64,000 nt of DNA from Cercospora beticola (lineage: Eukaryota; Ascomycota; Dothideomycetes; Mycosphaerellales; Mycosphaerellaceae): contig NC_088942.1 in assembly GCF_033473495.1 (NCBI RefSeq), positions 558,001 to 622,000 on the forward strand. The letters run 5' to 3'. The position numbers were made by a program, and so were the translations under genes. Positions 47,801-59,899 of the stretch are shown here, in pieces (within the stretch, counting starts at the first letter, position 1; each line of letters begins with the position of its first letter). Below the pieces are notes generated by a model. That model saw nothing but the letters and a program-made list of their open reading frames with translations, was not told where the DNA came from and made no database searches.

Positions 47801-50484
47801 AGGGAATTTCTAATAACTATATAGGCTACTAAGGCTTCTAGCTAGAATTTAATAGGTATATAGGCATCTTCTAGTATTACTCTTATATAGTCTTTAGAGG
47901 TTTAGATTAACCTCTTAACTACTCTATTCTAGATAGAGTTATATACTTTAGTTATATAGAAGGAAATTCTATATTCCTTCTCCTACTACTTTAGTATAGT
48001 AAGAAGCTCTCTTACTCTATTACTCCTTATAATCTAGAGGGGATTTCCCGATTATAGCTTAGCTTTTACTTTCTAGTCTTTAAGGATACTTAGTATATCT
48101 TCTCTAGACTTTATTAGGAAAGTCTATTTCTTTCTTAAGAAGTTATTAATAATCTTAAGCTACTATTTATATCCTAATCTTAAAATAAGTAAAGGACTAT
48201 AGATATTAATAGAAACTAGAGACAACCTTTAAGGTTTCCTTTCTATTTCTTTCTCTCTATATTTCTTTATTTTTACTAAGGAATATACTCTATAAGGTTA
48301 GTATTCCTTTAGAATAGGAATCTAAGCCTTTAAGTTAGATATCTTATATAGGTTTCTAAGAAGACTCTCTCTAAAATATATAAGTCTCCTATACTAAAGC
48401 TTCTACTATTCTTAGGTCTTTTCTTAGGCTTTAAAGGTATAGGCTTTATTCTCTTATTTTTAATTAAAGTATAATATTACAAGCTCCTATAGTATATTAT
48501 TAATCTCCTTAATAAATAGTACTCCTCCTAATAGTTTTATCTAGATAACTAGTTTCCTAGATAATAAAATAAGTATAAATTTTAGTAGTTAAATACTATA
48601 CTACTAGCTAAATTAGTTCTAAGAAACAAGATTTACTCCTAGACTAGGTATAAAGAGAATATTCTTAAGAATAATCTGTTTTCCTCTTTTCCTACCTATT
48701 ACTATATTTCCTATATATATAGCTATTAGATAGCTACCTCTAACCTTAATCTACTTTTTCCTCTAAAGAGGTTTTAGTTCTCTAAAAAGTAATTCTTAGT
48801 TAGTTATATATAATAAAGTATAGGAGTTAAGTAGCTATCTTAATAGTATATACTTGCCTTTTGCTTCTATAGTTAAGTATATAACTTTATTAATATTATT
48901 ATCCTCTAATAGAAATTAAGATACTTTAGATACTATAGAAGGCTCTATATCTTCTTAGGTAGTATATACCTTTTTAGAAAACTTCTTTAAGGTTTGTCTC
49001 TTCTTAAGAGATTAGACTTTTAAGTTAAGTTTCTTTACTATTTCTTTTAATGCTTCTTTATCTAGTAAAGATCTCCTTCTAAATATACTCTCTTTAGGTA
49101 GTATTCTTCTCTTCTCTACTCTACTAGCCTATCTTAAGTTAATAGTTCTCTTAGCTTTATTAAGATATAGATACTTAGTAATACTTCTAAAATGCTCCTC
49201 CTTATAGAGATAGTATTTTAGCTTTATGCTTTAGATCTCTCTTCCTTTAGCAAATATTACTATTTCTTATAACTAGTATCTATACTATATTAACTCCTCT
49301 ACTTTAAGAAGTTAGAGGATTTCTTTAGAGTTTAAGTCCTTCTAAGCTTAGATAGTCTGCCTTATACTTTTATACTTAGCTAGGAGTATAAAGAGCAGAT
49401 ACTTAATCCTTATATTAGGAGTCTTATAGTATAACTCTCTCTAGTTAATCTCTATAATCCTTCTTCTAAGATTACTAAAATAGATCTATAATTTCTTAAT
49501 TATATCCTCTAGTTCTATTTTAAAGGTTATAAATTCTTAGATAATAGCTATTATATATACCTATTAGACTTTGCTATATTTCCTATATAGCTTTATCTAG
49601 ATATTATATACTCTTATTTTATCTATTATCTTATCTTAGTTATCTATATAAAGACTTTCTATTAGAATATAGATTACCTTTATATTATCCTTCTACTATT
49701 TTAAGCTAAACTCTAAAAATATAGTGCCTTTCCTTTTACTTAATAAAGCCTTAGATGCTTTAGATTTAGCTAGAGTAGGTACTAATAATCCCTTTAAGTC
49801 TAAGATTATCTAGAAGATATCTTTTCTTCTAAGTATATTCTCCTATAGCTTAAACTATAGTCTCTAGTTCTCCCTTATTAGGATTAGTATTCTCCTCCTA
49901 TCTAATTTACTTATTAAATCTATTTCTATAAAATTAAATAAACAAATCTAAACTCTAGAAATATAAGCTCTTTTAATCTAATTAGTAGCTTCTAGATTTC
50001 TGCCTTCTCTAGTTACTAAGACTCTTCTCTTTTAGCTAAGGTATCTAAGGACTCTTCTCTTTTATAGAAGTTAGTTAGGTTCTTAGGTAGAGAACTTCTA
50101 AAAGATCTACCTTCTTAGAAGAGTACTACTAGCTAGTTCTAAGGTATTAGTAGTACTTAGTACTTAGGCCTAGTCTTATCTACTTAGGTACTATAGTCTA
50201 AAGCTAATTCTTTTCTCTTTATACTCCTTTAGTATACCTCTCTTTTAAAGTAGAGTATACCTTACTAGGCTTTTCTCTATCTTACTTACCTTTTAGGGAC
50301 TTCTAGCTTATAACTAGGATCTTCTAAAGCTTTAAGGTAGTATAGATAGGATATGCCTCTAGTCTCTCTTATACTCTTTTCCTACTTCTCTATCTAGTTA
50401 ATACTATAGGTCCTATAAGAGGTAATACGTATTACTTTAAAAATAAGAAGGCTAACTCTTTCTACTTAGGGCTCTCTATAAACC
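44828..50484 (-). pseudogene. Copia-B gag-pol relic
   Basis: The polyprotein in one piece on the minus strand, parallel to Copia-A: gag near the 5' LTR at high coordinates, RNase H near 45250-45650. The RT catalytic region lies at about 46230-46260. In the gag knuckle the His codon is still CAT (49192-49194, + strand ATG), while the Cys positions are Tyr. This confirms that the Tyr at the same place in Copia-A came from His. At 47047-47051 the sequence reads straight through the site where Copia-A carries the gypsy element. Many RIP-type stops make it non-functional. Confidence 0.87.
47047..47051. other. Empty gypsy target site in Copia-B
   Basis: A single TAGGC (minus strand) with flanks matching both sides of the gypsy insertion in Copia-A. 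It shows the insertion in Copia-A came after the two copia copies separated. Confidence 0.85.
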
Positions 50485-50497
50485 TAGGCTTATAACC
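50485..50497 (-). other. Copia-B primer binding site (internal part of initiator tRNA-Met)
   Basis: GGTTATAAGCCTA directly follows the 5' LTR on the minus strand and fits the complement of the initiator tRNA-Met anticodon arm with a single RIP-type change in the first ten bases. Confidence 0.6.
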
Positions 50498-50727
50498 TGT
50501 CGAATTATATTCTCGTAGGCACTCGTCGGATAGGTATAATATAGTAGAAGTAGAGGCGATAAGTAGGAACTAATCGAGTTAATTATATTAGTTAGTTATA
50601 GGTTATATCTTACTCCTAAGATAGGTATTAGCTAGGTTATATAACCTAGTATTATATAACCTATATTACCTAATCCTAATCTCTAAAGTATCTCTTAGAA
50701 TATCTAACTAGACTATACTTTCTAATA
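50498..50727 (-). repeat. Copia-B 5' LTR
   Basis: 230 bp, partner of 44598-44827. It retains the original CA end (minus strand), rare in this window. Confidence 0.9.
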
Positions 50728-50732
50728 ATTAC
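50728..50732. repeat. Copia-B target-site duplication ATTAC (right)
   Basis: Second copy. The Clr5-like frame resumes at 50733. Confidence 0.88.
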
Positions 50733-51717
50733 TATATATAGTACTAAGTTTCGAAATAATTTATATACTAACTTCGATTCTTACTACTTTACTACTACTA
50801 TACTTAAGATAAAAGAGGCGTATAAGAAGTTCCGCTTTACTCTTACTTAAGTATATATACTAGTCGAAGAGATTCTTCGAACTAAGTATCTAAGAACGCT
50901 AGCCTACTTTTTCGAAGTTTTTATTTACCTTATCTAGAGTAAACTCTCTAAAGTAACTTTGCTACTACGAGACTATATTATAAAAATATCTACGAGAATC
51001 GCTAGAAAGGCATCTATTTATACTCGAATATAGTAGCTTCTATATTAAATAGATATAGAATATATCGAAGAGGCTATAGTATAAGCCTAGAAGTATATAG
51101 TCGATATATTTAATAAAAAGTTAAGTATAATCTATCGACTTATAGTATCTATATATCTAGACTATATAAAGCAAGTAGTTATATATTACTTAGAAGAAGA
51201 ATAGCTTCTTTAATATCTCCTTAACTACTTTAGAGATATAAAGAGACTTCCGACTCTACGAGTTATACTAAACTTAGTAAATAATCTAAATAAGTAGAGA
51301 CGTTATAGTAAAGTAGAGGAATTAGTAAAGGAAGTCTAGTTAATATTATAGAACGATAAGTTATATAGTAGGAGAGTCGTAAAGAGTATAGAATATCTAA
51401 AAGTAATATTATATAGCTAGTTCTTATAGAGTAAAGCTAAGGAAGTAGAAAATTATCTATAAGAGGCAATAGATATAATTATATAAGAGTAGAGACTATA
51501 TTATTCTTAGACTCTTAAATTTATAAATATTCTAAAGAGTTAGCTTCGAGTCTAGGATCGCGAGAATAATACTAGAACGCTATAAGTAGAAATCGATATA
51601 TTAATAGACTTAAGAGAAAGAGACGAAATTAATATATAGATCGATTAGATTTTTTTTCTAGAAGGACTATAAGTAGAGCTAAAAGAGAGTACGATTCGTA
51701 AGTAAATAAATATAGTA

Positions 51718-54435
51718 ATCTTATAAATTTCTTACTAGTAGTTCTAGTAGCTCGATCGGGTTTAGCTTAATAGTACCTCGGCTATTACCTCTCTACTCCT
51801 ATATCTTTCTATTATTATAGGCTCGTCTATATAGCTCCGATTCTCCTCTTATTATAGATAGGTATTCGATAATATCGACTATTCCTTATACTTATCTAGT
51901 AGTAAAAGATATTACTATCTTCTTTTACTATATTACCGAGTATTCTAATAAAGCCGAGCTATTAGGATTACTAATATAGTATCGCCTAGAGAAGGAACTA
52001 TATCTATATATAGCGCCGCGGCGCGTATAGCTATACTTAGAACTCGTAGATAAAGAAGAGCTTACGACCGATAACCTACTAGTAGTAGATATTATTATTA
52101 CTAAAAAGGCGCTAAACTCTAGCTTAGACTATATCTAGAAGAGTAGGCCTAGAGGAATTTAAGTTCAGAAAGTAAAGTTTCGTAGAAGGATTAATTAGTA
52201 TATAATAGTAGTTAACGTTCTATTCGGTAAAGATATAGTCGACCTATAACTACGATAGGTACTTATATAATTATTACTTCGACTAGATAGTCTGCCCGAG
52301 ATACCTATAGCTAGACTATCTATTTACTATAGCCGAGCGAATTCGACTCTATATTTATATCTATTATTAAGAACTAGAAAGGATAGTAAGTTTAAGATTA
52401 TTTAGATATCTAATATATATATAGTTACTAGTATAGATATATATAAAGATATAGTCGATACTATAGGAGAGTATCTACTAGAGAGTATAGTAGACCTATT
52501 AATAGTAAAATTTATTAGGAATACTCTCGATAGTAAGAAGTCTAATCTTATAGTTCTTACTAAAGATTAGCTATATTATAATATCCTCGATATATAGTTA
52601 GCTCTCTTTAAGATAGCTACTTCTATAATTAGTCGTTTACTTCCGTTCGTAGCTATATTTAGTAATTATAATAGCGAGAGCGTTTACGTACTATTTCGTA
52701 AGTAATATCTTTTCTACTACTAGAGTATATCTCTTATAGCTAACTCTAGTTAGTTATTATATTATAGAGGAAGTATAGATATCGATACTACGAGAGTTAC
52801 CTCTTAGTCTATATAATCTAGGCTCCGAGTATATCGATAGCGTAGGAAACTTCTACTTTTAGATACTAGTACTCGAAGGTTCTAATCTTTCTTTATTAAC
52901 TCTATTCTTCCTAGACTTATATAGCTAGATACTAAATAAGATATATAACTCTAACTACTACCTAATAGAGTAAAGCTAAATCGACTAGTTTACGAGTACC
53001 TACTAAGCGCTAAGAAACGTATATAAAGCTTAAAATAATACTAATAAGTAGCTACTCTCTATAGTCTTCTAGTATATACCTCTTCTAGAATTTAGAGACT
53101 ATTATTTATATATATATAATAGTTACTATAGAGAACTCTCTAAAGGCCTAAGTTTAAATTCTTACTTTTATAATATATTAGTCCGAGAAGGAATAGTAGC
53201 GCTAGGTTATAGTTACGATTACGTAAATAACTTTTATATACTACTACTAAATTAAGCGATTTGTAATAAGAAAATATCTACGCTACTCGGTCCTTAGCTA
53301 TATTATAGAGGTACTACTAGATATAGGAGGTATTATTTATATAGTAGAAAACGTTTCTATCGACGAATACGAGTCTAGGAACTCGAACTATATATAGGAA
53401 GCCTAAGGACTTAGAAGCGTATTAAGTATCTAGTAGAAAGAGTAAATAAGATTATACTTATAGAGTATAGGAAGATTCTTAATTTCTAAGAGATATATAG
53501 GAGTTATATAGTTAATTAAGATATTACTACTATTTATAAAACTATTCTTATAACTTTACCTATATTATCTAATTATACTTTACCTAACGACTATACTAAT
53601 AGCTCGCCTCTTTCGAGATATAAAGAGTAGATTAACTACTTTTTAGCTATAGAGATATTATATTTAGCTAGTATTACTTATATAGGTTCTCTATTAGCGA
53701 CTATAGTATACTAGCGTAGTAGTCTATAGCTAAAGAACGCTCGGCGTACTTTTCTAAACTCGAACGAGGTCTAGTAACTAGCTAGAGAATTATAGTAAGA
53801 AGCTCGGTATATAGATACTAAAAGATTACTACTAACCTTCTACGAAAGATTCTCTAATTATATTAGAGGATATTACGAGTATATAATACTAACGTAATAC
53901 TAACGTAGACTTATAACTACTTCGAATAAGTATATATAGATAAAGTATAGAGAGCAAGAAGAACTATTCTACTAACTACTATTATCTACTAGTCGAAGGA
54001 TATATTCTCTAGTATTACTCTCTACTACTTATATCTACTTAGAATCTTCTATTAATTCGGTCGATAAAGTATAAAGTAGATCGAGAACCGAAGATACGAA
54101 CTATTCTAGATACCTTAGTAGTCTCTTATAAATCTATTTATAGTATCTTTATATAAACTCTAAGTACTTTATCCTTAGTATAGCTATCGAGGCTTTTTAA
54201 TAATAGATAGTAACGACGAAGGATATTTTATATATAATCGAATATAAGAAAGAAACTCTAGGTACTAAGATAAGAGTATTATTTAAACTTATTTACTATA
54301 CGATCGAGACTACTATAAGCTATACGAATCGAAGGAAAATAAAGAGTATAAACTAAAGGAAGAGTAAGTCTATAAGATAAATTATCGTATATACTATTAT
54401 AAGTATCTATATCTAAGGAATATTTATTTAACTAT
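51718..54435. other. RIP-degraded DNA, no assignable gene
   Basis: About 2.7 kb downstream of the Clr5-like relic. CpG is retained and stops are dense. Isolated protein-like runs occur but no frame could be followed, and no transposon termini were found. Confidence 0.35.
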
Positions 54436-54900
54436 AATAGCGAGAAATAAAGCTTTAAATCTAGAAGTAGATATAGCTAGCGATAATATATTAGACTATA
54501 ATTATAGCTCTATAATTAACGAGACCTTAGCTTAGAATATCTAGAATAGGATTTTCTTCGCTAGAGATTATAGTAAGGTACGTACCGAAATAGCTATTAC
54601 TTACTTATATTTCTTATAGCTCGTTATAGTCTACTATTATAGTATAATCTATATACCTCTAGTACTATAGTATAAAGTAGTAGTAAAGTAGTCTTAGAAT
54701 AGTTAGTAAAGGACGTAGATTTAATAGAAATATAATAGAATACTTTATATAGCTAAGCCTCTTCTAGAGTATTTCGAATAGTATAGAATTATATAGAACG
54801 AACGTTATACGTTAGTCTAGTCTACTAGGTATTCTTCGGTTAATAGCTATAGCTTATATACTTCTATTAGTAAGAGAGTCGAGGAGTATATAATATATAA
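54436..54900 (+). pseudogene. Short protein-coding relic, unidentified
   Basis: A + strand frame of about 150 codons starting around NKALNLEVDMASDN reads as protein through several RIP-type stops and ends near a KRVEEYI-like segment. No family was recognised. Confidence 0.25.
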
Positions 54901-55488
54901 AAATACTGCTAAAGTTTATAGAGTATTATATCTTAAAAATTAAATAAATAGTTAGGTAGACTATATAGAAACGACGTAGCCGGTAATAGATATCCTATAA
55001 TTTTAGCGCCTTAAAAGTTATAATTTAACTATATATAATATATTAAAGAGGATATAATAGTAGTAGGTTGTCGATTTATAATCCGAGTATTAGAATAGAG
55101 CTAATTATAACTCCTAGTTATAAGTCTAAAGTATTAATAATATTAGAGTAGTATAAGAAGCGACGCTAACGTAGCTCTATAGCCGATTTTACTTATAGTA
55201 GCCTATAGCTCTTCGTCGAGTAAGTTTAAAGAAATATTCCTATATAAATAAATCCTATATAAATAAATTCTATATAGATATTATTTCTACTAGGAATCTT
55301 ATATATTAATTCGCTATAATTCGGAAATCGAAACCGGAAGGTTATAGGCCCGGATAAAGGAACTAATCGTAGCGTAATTTAGTCTAAATAGATTCGGAAA
55401 TATTATACCTAGGCTAGAATTCTAAATCCGGGACTCGAATACCTATACTCGCCTATATAGTCGTACTTATATTTAGGATCTAGGAAAT
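54901..55488. other. RIP-degraded DNA beside LINE-2
   Basis: About 590 bp with no supported gene, containing a short tandem repeat at 55238-55277. Confidence 0.35.
55238..55277. repeat. 15-bp tandem repeat, 2.6 copies
   Basis: TCCTATATAAATAAA is present twice in tandem (55238-55252, 55253-55267) followed by a degenerate partial copy. A simple low-copy minisatellite. Confidence 0.8.
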
Positions 55489-55496
55489 AGTAAGAT
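55489..55496. repeat. Candidate target-site duplication of LINE-2 (left)
   Basis: AGTAAGAT, matched at 61425-61432 on the other side of LINE-2. It lies directly beside the element's simple-repeat tail, which makes the pairing more credible. Confidence 0.5.
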
Positions 55497-55534
55497 AATT
55501 TAATTCGATTTAATTTAATTTAATTAATTTCTAC
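55497..55534 (-). repeat. LINE-2 3' tail of pentanucleotide repeats
   Basis: On the + strand the sequence is a run of TTTAA-type units with one TTCGA variant; on the element's strand it is (TTAAA)n. Short simple-repeat tails instead of poly(A) are known for several LINE clades. Confidence 0.6.
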
Positions 55535-56299
55535 TCGGTTATAGCCGCTACGAAGGTAGCTATACTTAGAAGTAAAGGTATAGTAGTCTACCGACGCTAT
55601 TCTAAATAGAAATAGCTCTACTTCGCTAATATTACTATAGTAAATAAAAACCGGCCGACCTCTTTACTCTTACTCTACTCCTTAACTACTATCTATCCTT
55701 ACTACTAAGCTCTTCTAAGTAGTAGTTTACTCTCTACTAATTACTATATACTAGGCTCCTCGAAGCTATATCTTATCTTTTCGCTATCTATATATCTACT
55801 ATCTCTACTTAGCGCTCGACGTTATCTACTCCTTCCCGATTCTATTATACTCTAGGATCTATATCTATTCTATAAAACAGATAGTCTTTATAGTTAGCTT
55901 ATAGCTATTTAGTATACCTCGGAGGTTAGTATAGCTAAGTAATCTACCGAAGTATTCCTTACGTAGGTTATATAGTCGGCGATATATTAGGACTACCTAT
56001 CGGATAGTTTATTATCCTTCGCGATAGTAGTATAGAGACTCCTAGACTCCGAGAACGTTATAGTTAAAAAGGAAGTCCTAGAGTTCGACTTTCTTAGTAT
56101 AGAGCTAAATAAGTAACGTACTTTCCCGCTTAGATAAGCTACTATAGAGTTAGAGAGTTCTTTTACTCGAGATTAGAGTATATCTAAATAAGAATCTCCT
56201 TATTGTTCCTATATACTATATACTCTACTACTTCTTCTTAGCTTCTTCTCGACTCTTTTACTTTAGTATAAATAGGACGGTATAGAGTTCCTCGAGCTA

Positions 56300-58350
56300 G
56301 ATAGCTCTATCGGCTACCTCGCTACTATTTTGCTCTTCTCTCTAGTCTATAGCTTCTTTAGCTATAATATTAGTAGCCTTATTTCCTTTAATACTCTTAT
56401 AGAAGAGGATCTACTAGACTATAATAGTATAACCTTTATTCTATAGCGTATCTATTCGGTAGGCGATCTGCTTTAGAATATATACTCTAGATCGTCCTTT
56501 AGTATAAATAAGCGAGCGTATAGCTACTTAATTATCGGTCCGGATAGCGACCTACCTCGAGCTAGAAGTATCCTCTAAAGTATTTTAGGCGATCTATAAT
56601 ATAAGGTTAATACCTTATAGCTCTATAGCGTATATAGTTAATATTACGTCCGTCTCTATATACGTTCTCTCTATTCTATTTATAGTTAGGTATATAGCTA
56701 CTACTCCTATATAGCCTCTAATCCTACTACTATTAGTATAAATATAGATATTCTCTACCTTTTCGCTCTTAATATTATACCTACTATATACTTCTTCTAT
56801 ATTATTAATATAGATAGTCGGGCCTATCTACTAAGACGTAGCGACGAAGAGTAGTATATACTCCGATATACCTAGGTCGATTACTATATAGGCTATAAAG
56901 GAGTATTATAGCCTTTTAAAAGAACTAGTATATCTATTTCGCTAGATACTAATTATATATATCTATACTATACTCGAGTTCTTACTTATAAGTATTCGTA
57001 CTATAGCGTCGGTATTATACTTTTCGATTTATTACTTAACTAGAAGAAGGAAGGTCTCGATATTTAGCGTAGCTACTAATATTGCTCGATAAGCGCTATA
57101 TATTATTCTCGTAGGTCTAGCCTAAAGCGCCTAGAGTATCTATAGCGTCTATTTCGTATATCTATAGCTACTAGTCCGACCTTACGACTAAAGTAAGTAC
57201 GTATATATTATTTATAGAATAGCTACTCCTCGGTAGATTTTCTATATTTTAAGTATCTTAACTCTCTAGATAGAGCTCCTAAGCGAGTAGAGAGCGCCGA
57301 TAGTACTAGATACTTTTCGCTATATTACTTTAATATATAACTTCTAGTATAACTTAGTATCTATAGTAATACTAAGGTACTTATACGTTACTTTTAGTAT
57401 AATATTATACTAAGTAGTCTCGATACCTTTCTCGAGGTTAAACTATATATAGAAGCGTATAAAGTAGGTAAGCTAGAATTTCTCGAGAGCGAACTTCGAT
57501 ACGTATATATATATCTAGTACTATACCTTTTCTAGTATATCTTCGAGCTAGAAGTATATATCTTCTATAGAGTTACTCTAAGCGAGAAGAGTAGCGTCGT
57601 CGATATATTCTATAATAGCTATAGTACTCTCCGAGTCGGTATCTATATTACTTAGCTAGATAAAGCTAGAGTTATAGTAGATATATAGAATAGGCGATAG
57701 TAGAGATCCTTATAGAATATCTATAGATATAGTATATAGCTAGAATTAGAAGCCGTCTACTACGATATTTATTAATCGATTACTTAGGAAGCTCGCTATC
57801 TATCGAACTAGTCTCTCGTCTACTCTACGCGCCTATAGATCGTATAATAATTGCTTATATAAAATATTATCGAATACTTCTAAGATATCGAGTAGTAGTA
57901 GGCTCGCAACTTATATCTAACCTATATTCTATATATAATAGACCTTATCTATTATATTATAGAGAGTATATTCTATCGATTTCTATTTCTATCTACTAAT
58001 ATATATATAAGGAAGGAGATTATACGTCTCGGTAATATAGCTAAGCCTTCTTACTAAGAGTACGTCTATTATTTTCCCGATAGTATTTAAGAGAGCGATA
58101 GGTCGGTATACCTTTAGCGTTATATAATTATCCTTACCTAGCTTCTATAATACTACTATTATAGATCGGCGAAAATATATAGTATAGTATATAAGGTCGA
58201 TACTACTATTAGAGATATTAGTTAGGTAGCTTATAAGAGCTAGTCTCTCTACTTATAGTACTTTATTAGTAATTTAGTCGAGCCTAGGCGCCTTAAATGC
58301 CTTACTAGATATAATTGCCTCGATAACTTCCTTTTCTATAATTCTAGGTA
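56300..58350 (-). pseudogene. LINE-2 reverse transcriptase and RNase H relic
   Basis: On the minus strand the RT block GIPQGSPLSPILY appears at about 57680-57720 as DIL-stop-GSLLSPILY, with CAA turned to TAA and CCA to CTA. The catalytic box lies at 57593-57607 as YIDDA (Asp codons 57596-57601), followed by TLLA; both Asp residues are intact. Downstream, RNase H starts at about 56713-56750 with IYIYTNSSRIRGYIG, from YTDGS-x-IRG; its first Asp is now Asn and Gly is Ser, exactly what TGATGG to TAATAG would give. A Tad1- or I-type RT followed by RNase H is therefore established. Confidence 0.8.
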
Positions 58351-59850
58351 GTAGGATTAGCTCCGAGTACTATACTAATATAATATCGTTAAGATCTATA
58401 TAAGAAAGCTTAGAGAAAAAGATATTTCTAAAGAGTACTACTTTCCTACTAGCCTCTACGACTTCTATTACTATCTCTAGGTCTACGATTATAGGAGTAA
58501 TACTTAGTAGCTAGCTATAGCGATTTCTCGCCTACTTTATAAGTTTCTATAGTACTTAAGGTAACTATAATACTTTTTCGACTCGGTTGCGATAAGCCTA
58601 TCTTAATACCTTTCGAATAACTCTAGTCTTTTTATTTCTTACTATTTAGTATACTTCCTAGTCGTTATCTATATACTCTCGACTAAGTCTTTATTTTAGT
58701 TACTTCGCTTCTATAAGGACCTCGGAGTACTACTTATTCTATCCTTACTTTATTCTACTTAATAGTATTATCTTAGATAGAGCCTAGTCGATAGCCTCGT
58801 TAATCGTTATAGTTATTTACTCGATATATCTATCTAGAGCTACTTTTATTCTTAGGCGTTATAGTAGAGAGAGTATCTTCTCGAGTATCTTATAGTATTA
58901 CTTCTCGTCGAGCTTTTTCTAGTTCCTCTATACTATTTCTATACGACGTAGGAGCTATAGGTCGATAGTCGTAGCGATCGGAAGATAGTCTAAATTATAG
59001 TCTAGTTTATAGTCTACCTAGCTATATACTACTCTATCTATAAGGCCTATTATAGTAAGATATAAGTCGATTATAGTTCGAGAGCTATCTTTCTTATAAG
59101 TAATAGTTCTCGATAGAAATATACTCTATAGTACGTTCTGCTCTATAATTTTAATTAGTTCTATAGCTTTAGCGTCTAGCCGTATAATATACTCTTTACT
59201 CTAGAGAGAATAGTAGAGGTTAAAGTCCCTAATTACTATTCGCTCGTTAGTAGTAGATCTCTCGAGTAGTCGCTTTAGAAAAGGTAGAACGCTCGTCCGA
59301 TTTTCTATACTTCGGAGTAGGTTATAGATATTAACTATCTCGAGGCTCCTTAGTATTTTATTATCTCTAAACTAGAACGTAAGCGAGTAGATAACTTCGC
59401 TATACCGATTAAATTGCTACTAGGTATAATCGAGTTACTTATAGATAAAGAAGTATACTCGTATCGGCCTTCTCTCTATATCGTTAGAAGTATAGTAGAA
59501 ATAGAAGATATCTTTTACTAAGTAGTATATTATATTTATAAACGGGTTATTCTATAGTTCTTATATAGCGAGGATATTAAAGTCGCTAATTTTAGTATCG
59601 CGTAGTAGTATAGCTATAACTATATTCTATAACTTCTAGACGTTATACTATAATATACTAAATATAGAGTTCTTTCTTATAAGTCGCTCTCTATCTCGAT
59701 ATCTATTTACTAGCTACTATTACGTCCTATTCTATTTATATATAGAGACTCTAGTACTTTCCTAGTAGGATAGTATATTCGCTATAGCCTCTAACTACTA
59801 GGTCTAGTTAGAGGCTCGTTCTTCTTATTTAATAAGCTAAAGCTACTACT
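58351..59850 (-). pseudogene. LINE-2 APE endonuclease relic
   Basis: The endonuclease nicks target DNA to start reverse transcription. Its motif is read on the minus strand at 59207-59230 as RDFNLYYSL, from GDFNLHH-x-L; the two His are now Tyr. It precedes the RT in the same orientation, as in APE-class LINEs. The end of the domain and the linker to RT are not sharply defined. Confidence 0.7.
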
Positions 59851-59899
59851 AGTATTAGTTCGTTTTAATCTAGATTCTATAGATCCGAGCTCTCTCTAT

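Larger units (their letters stand above)
44598..50727 (-). mobile_element. Copia-B: full-length uninterrupted copia element
   Basis: 6,130 bp with 230-bp LTRs at 44598-44827 and 50498-50727 and a perfect 5-bp TSD. It is the same family as Copia-A in the opposite orientation, and the two remain closely similar along their length. Its LTRs differ at about four positions, all transitions; one LTR end retains the original TG (50498-50499). It supplies the undisturbed sequence across the gypsy insertion site of Copia-A. Confidence 0.92.
43880..51717 (+). pseudogene. Clr5-like/TPR-like protein relic split by Copia-B
   Basis: A + strand frame runs from about 43880 to 44597, is interrupted by Copia-B, and continues in the same frame at 50733 to about 51717 once the element and one TSD copy are ignored: about 570 codons of helical, charged sequence. 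In the second half, NLVNNLNKQRRYSKVEELVK (from 51271) and YLKVMLYSQF...AKEVENYLQEAM about 41 residues later have the spacing of kinesin-light-chain-type TPR repeats; GTA codons there could be former GCA (Ala). The overall arrangement (TLAYFFEVFIYLIQ, LDYMKQVVIYY, LLNYFRDMKRLPTLRVMLNL) resembles, from memory, the C-terminal region of fungal Clr5-domain proteins. The N-terminal Clr5 domain itself was not found and may have been lost near LINE-1. The family call is inference; the frame is well supported. Confidence 0.5.

Noticed and set aside
24482..51717. One joined gene: patatin domain followed by TPR region, as in fungal PLP-type NLR proteins
   Set aside because: The intervening sequence shows no NB-ARC or NACHT motif and the C-terminal part looks more like Clr5-type proteins. 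Two separate relics are the safer reading.
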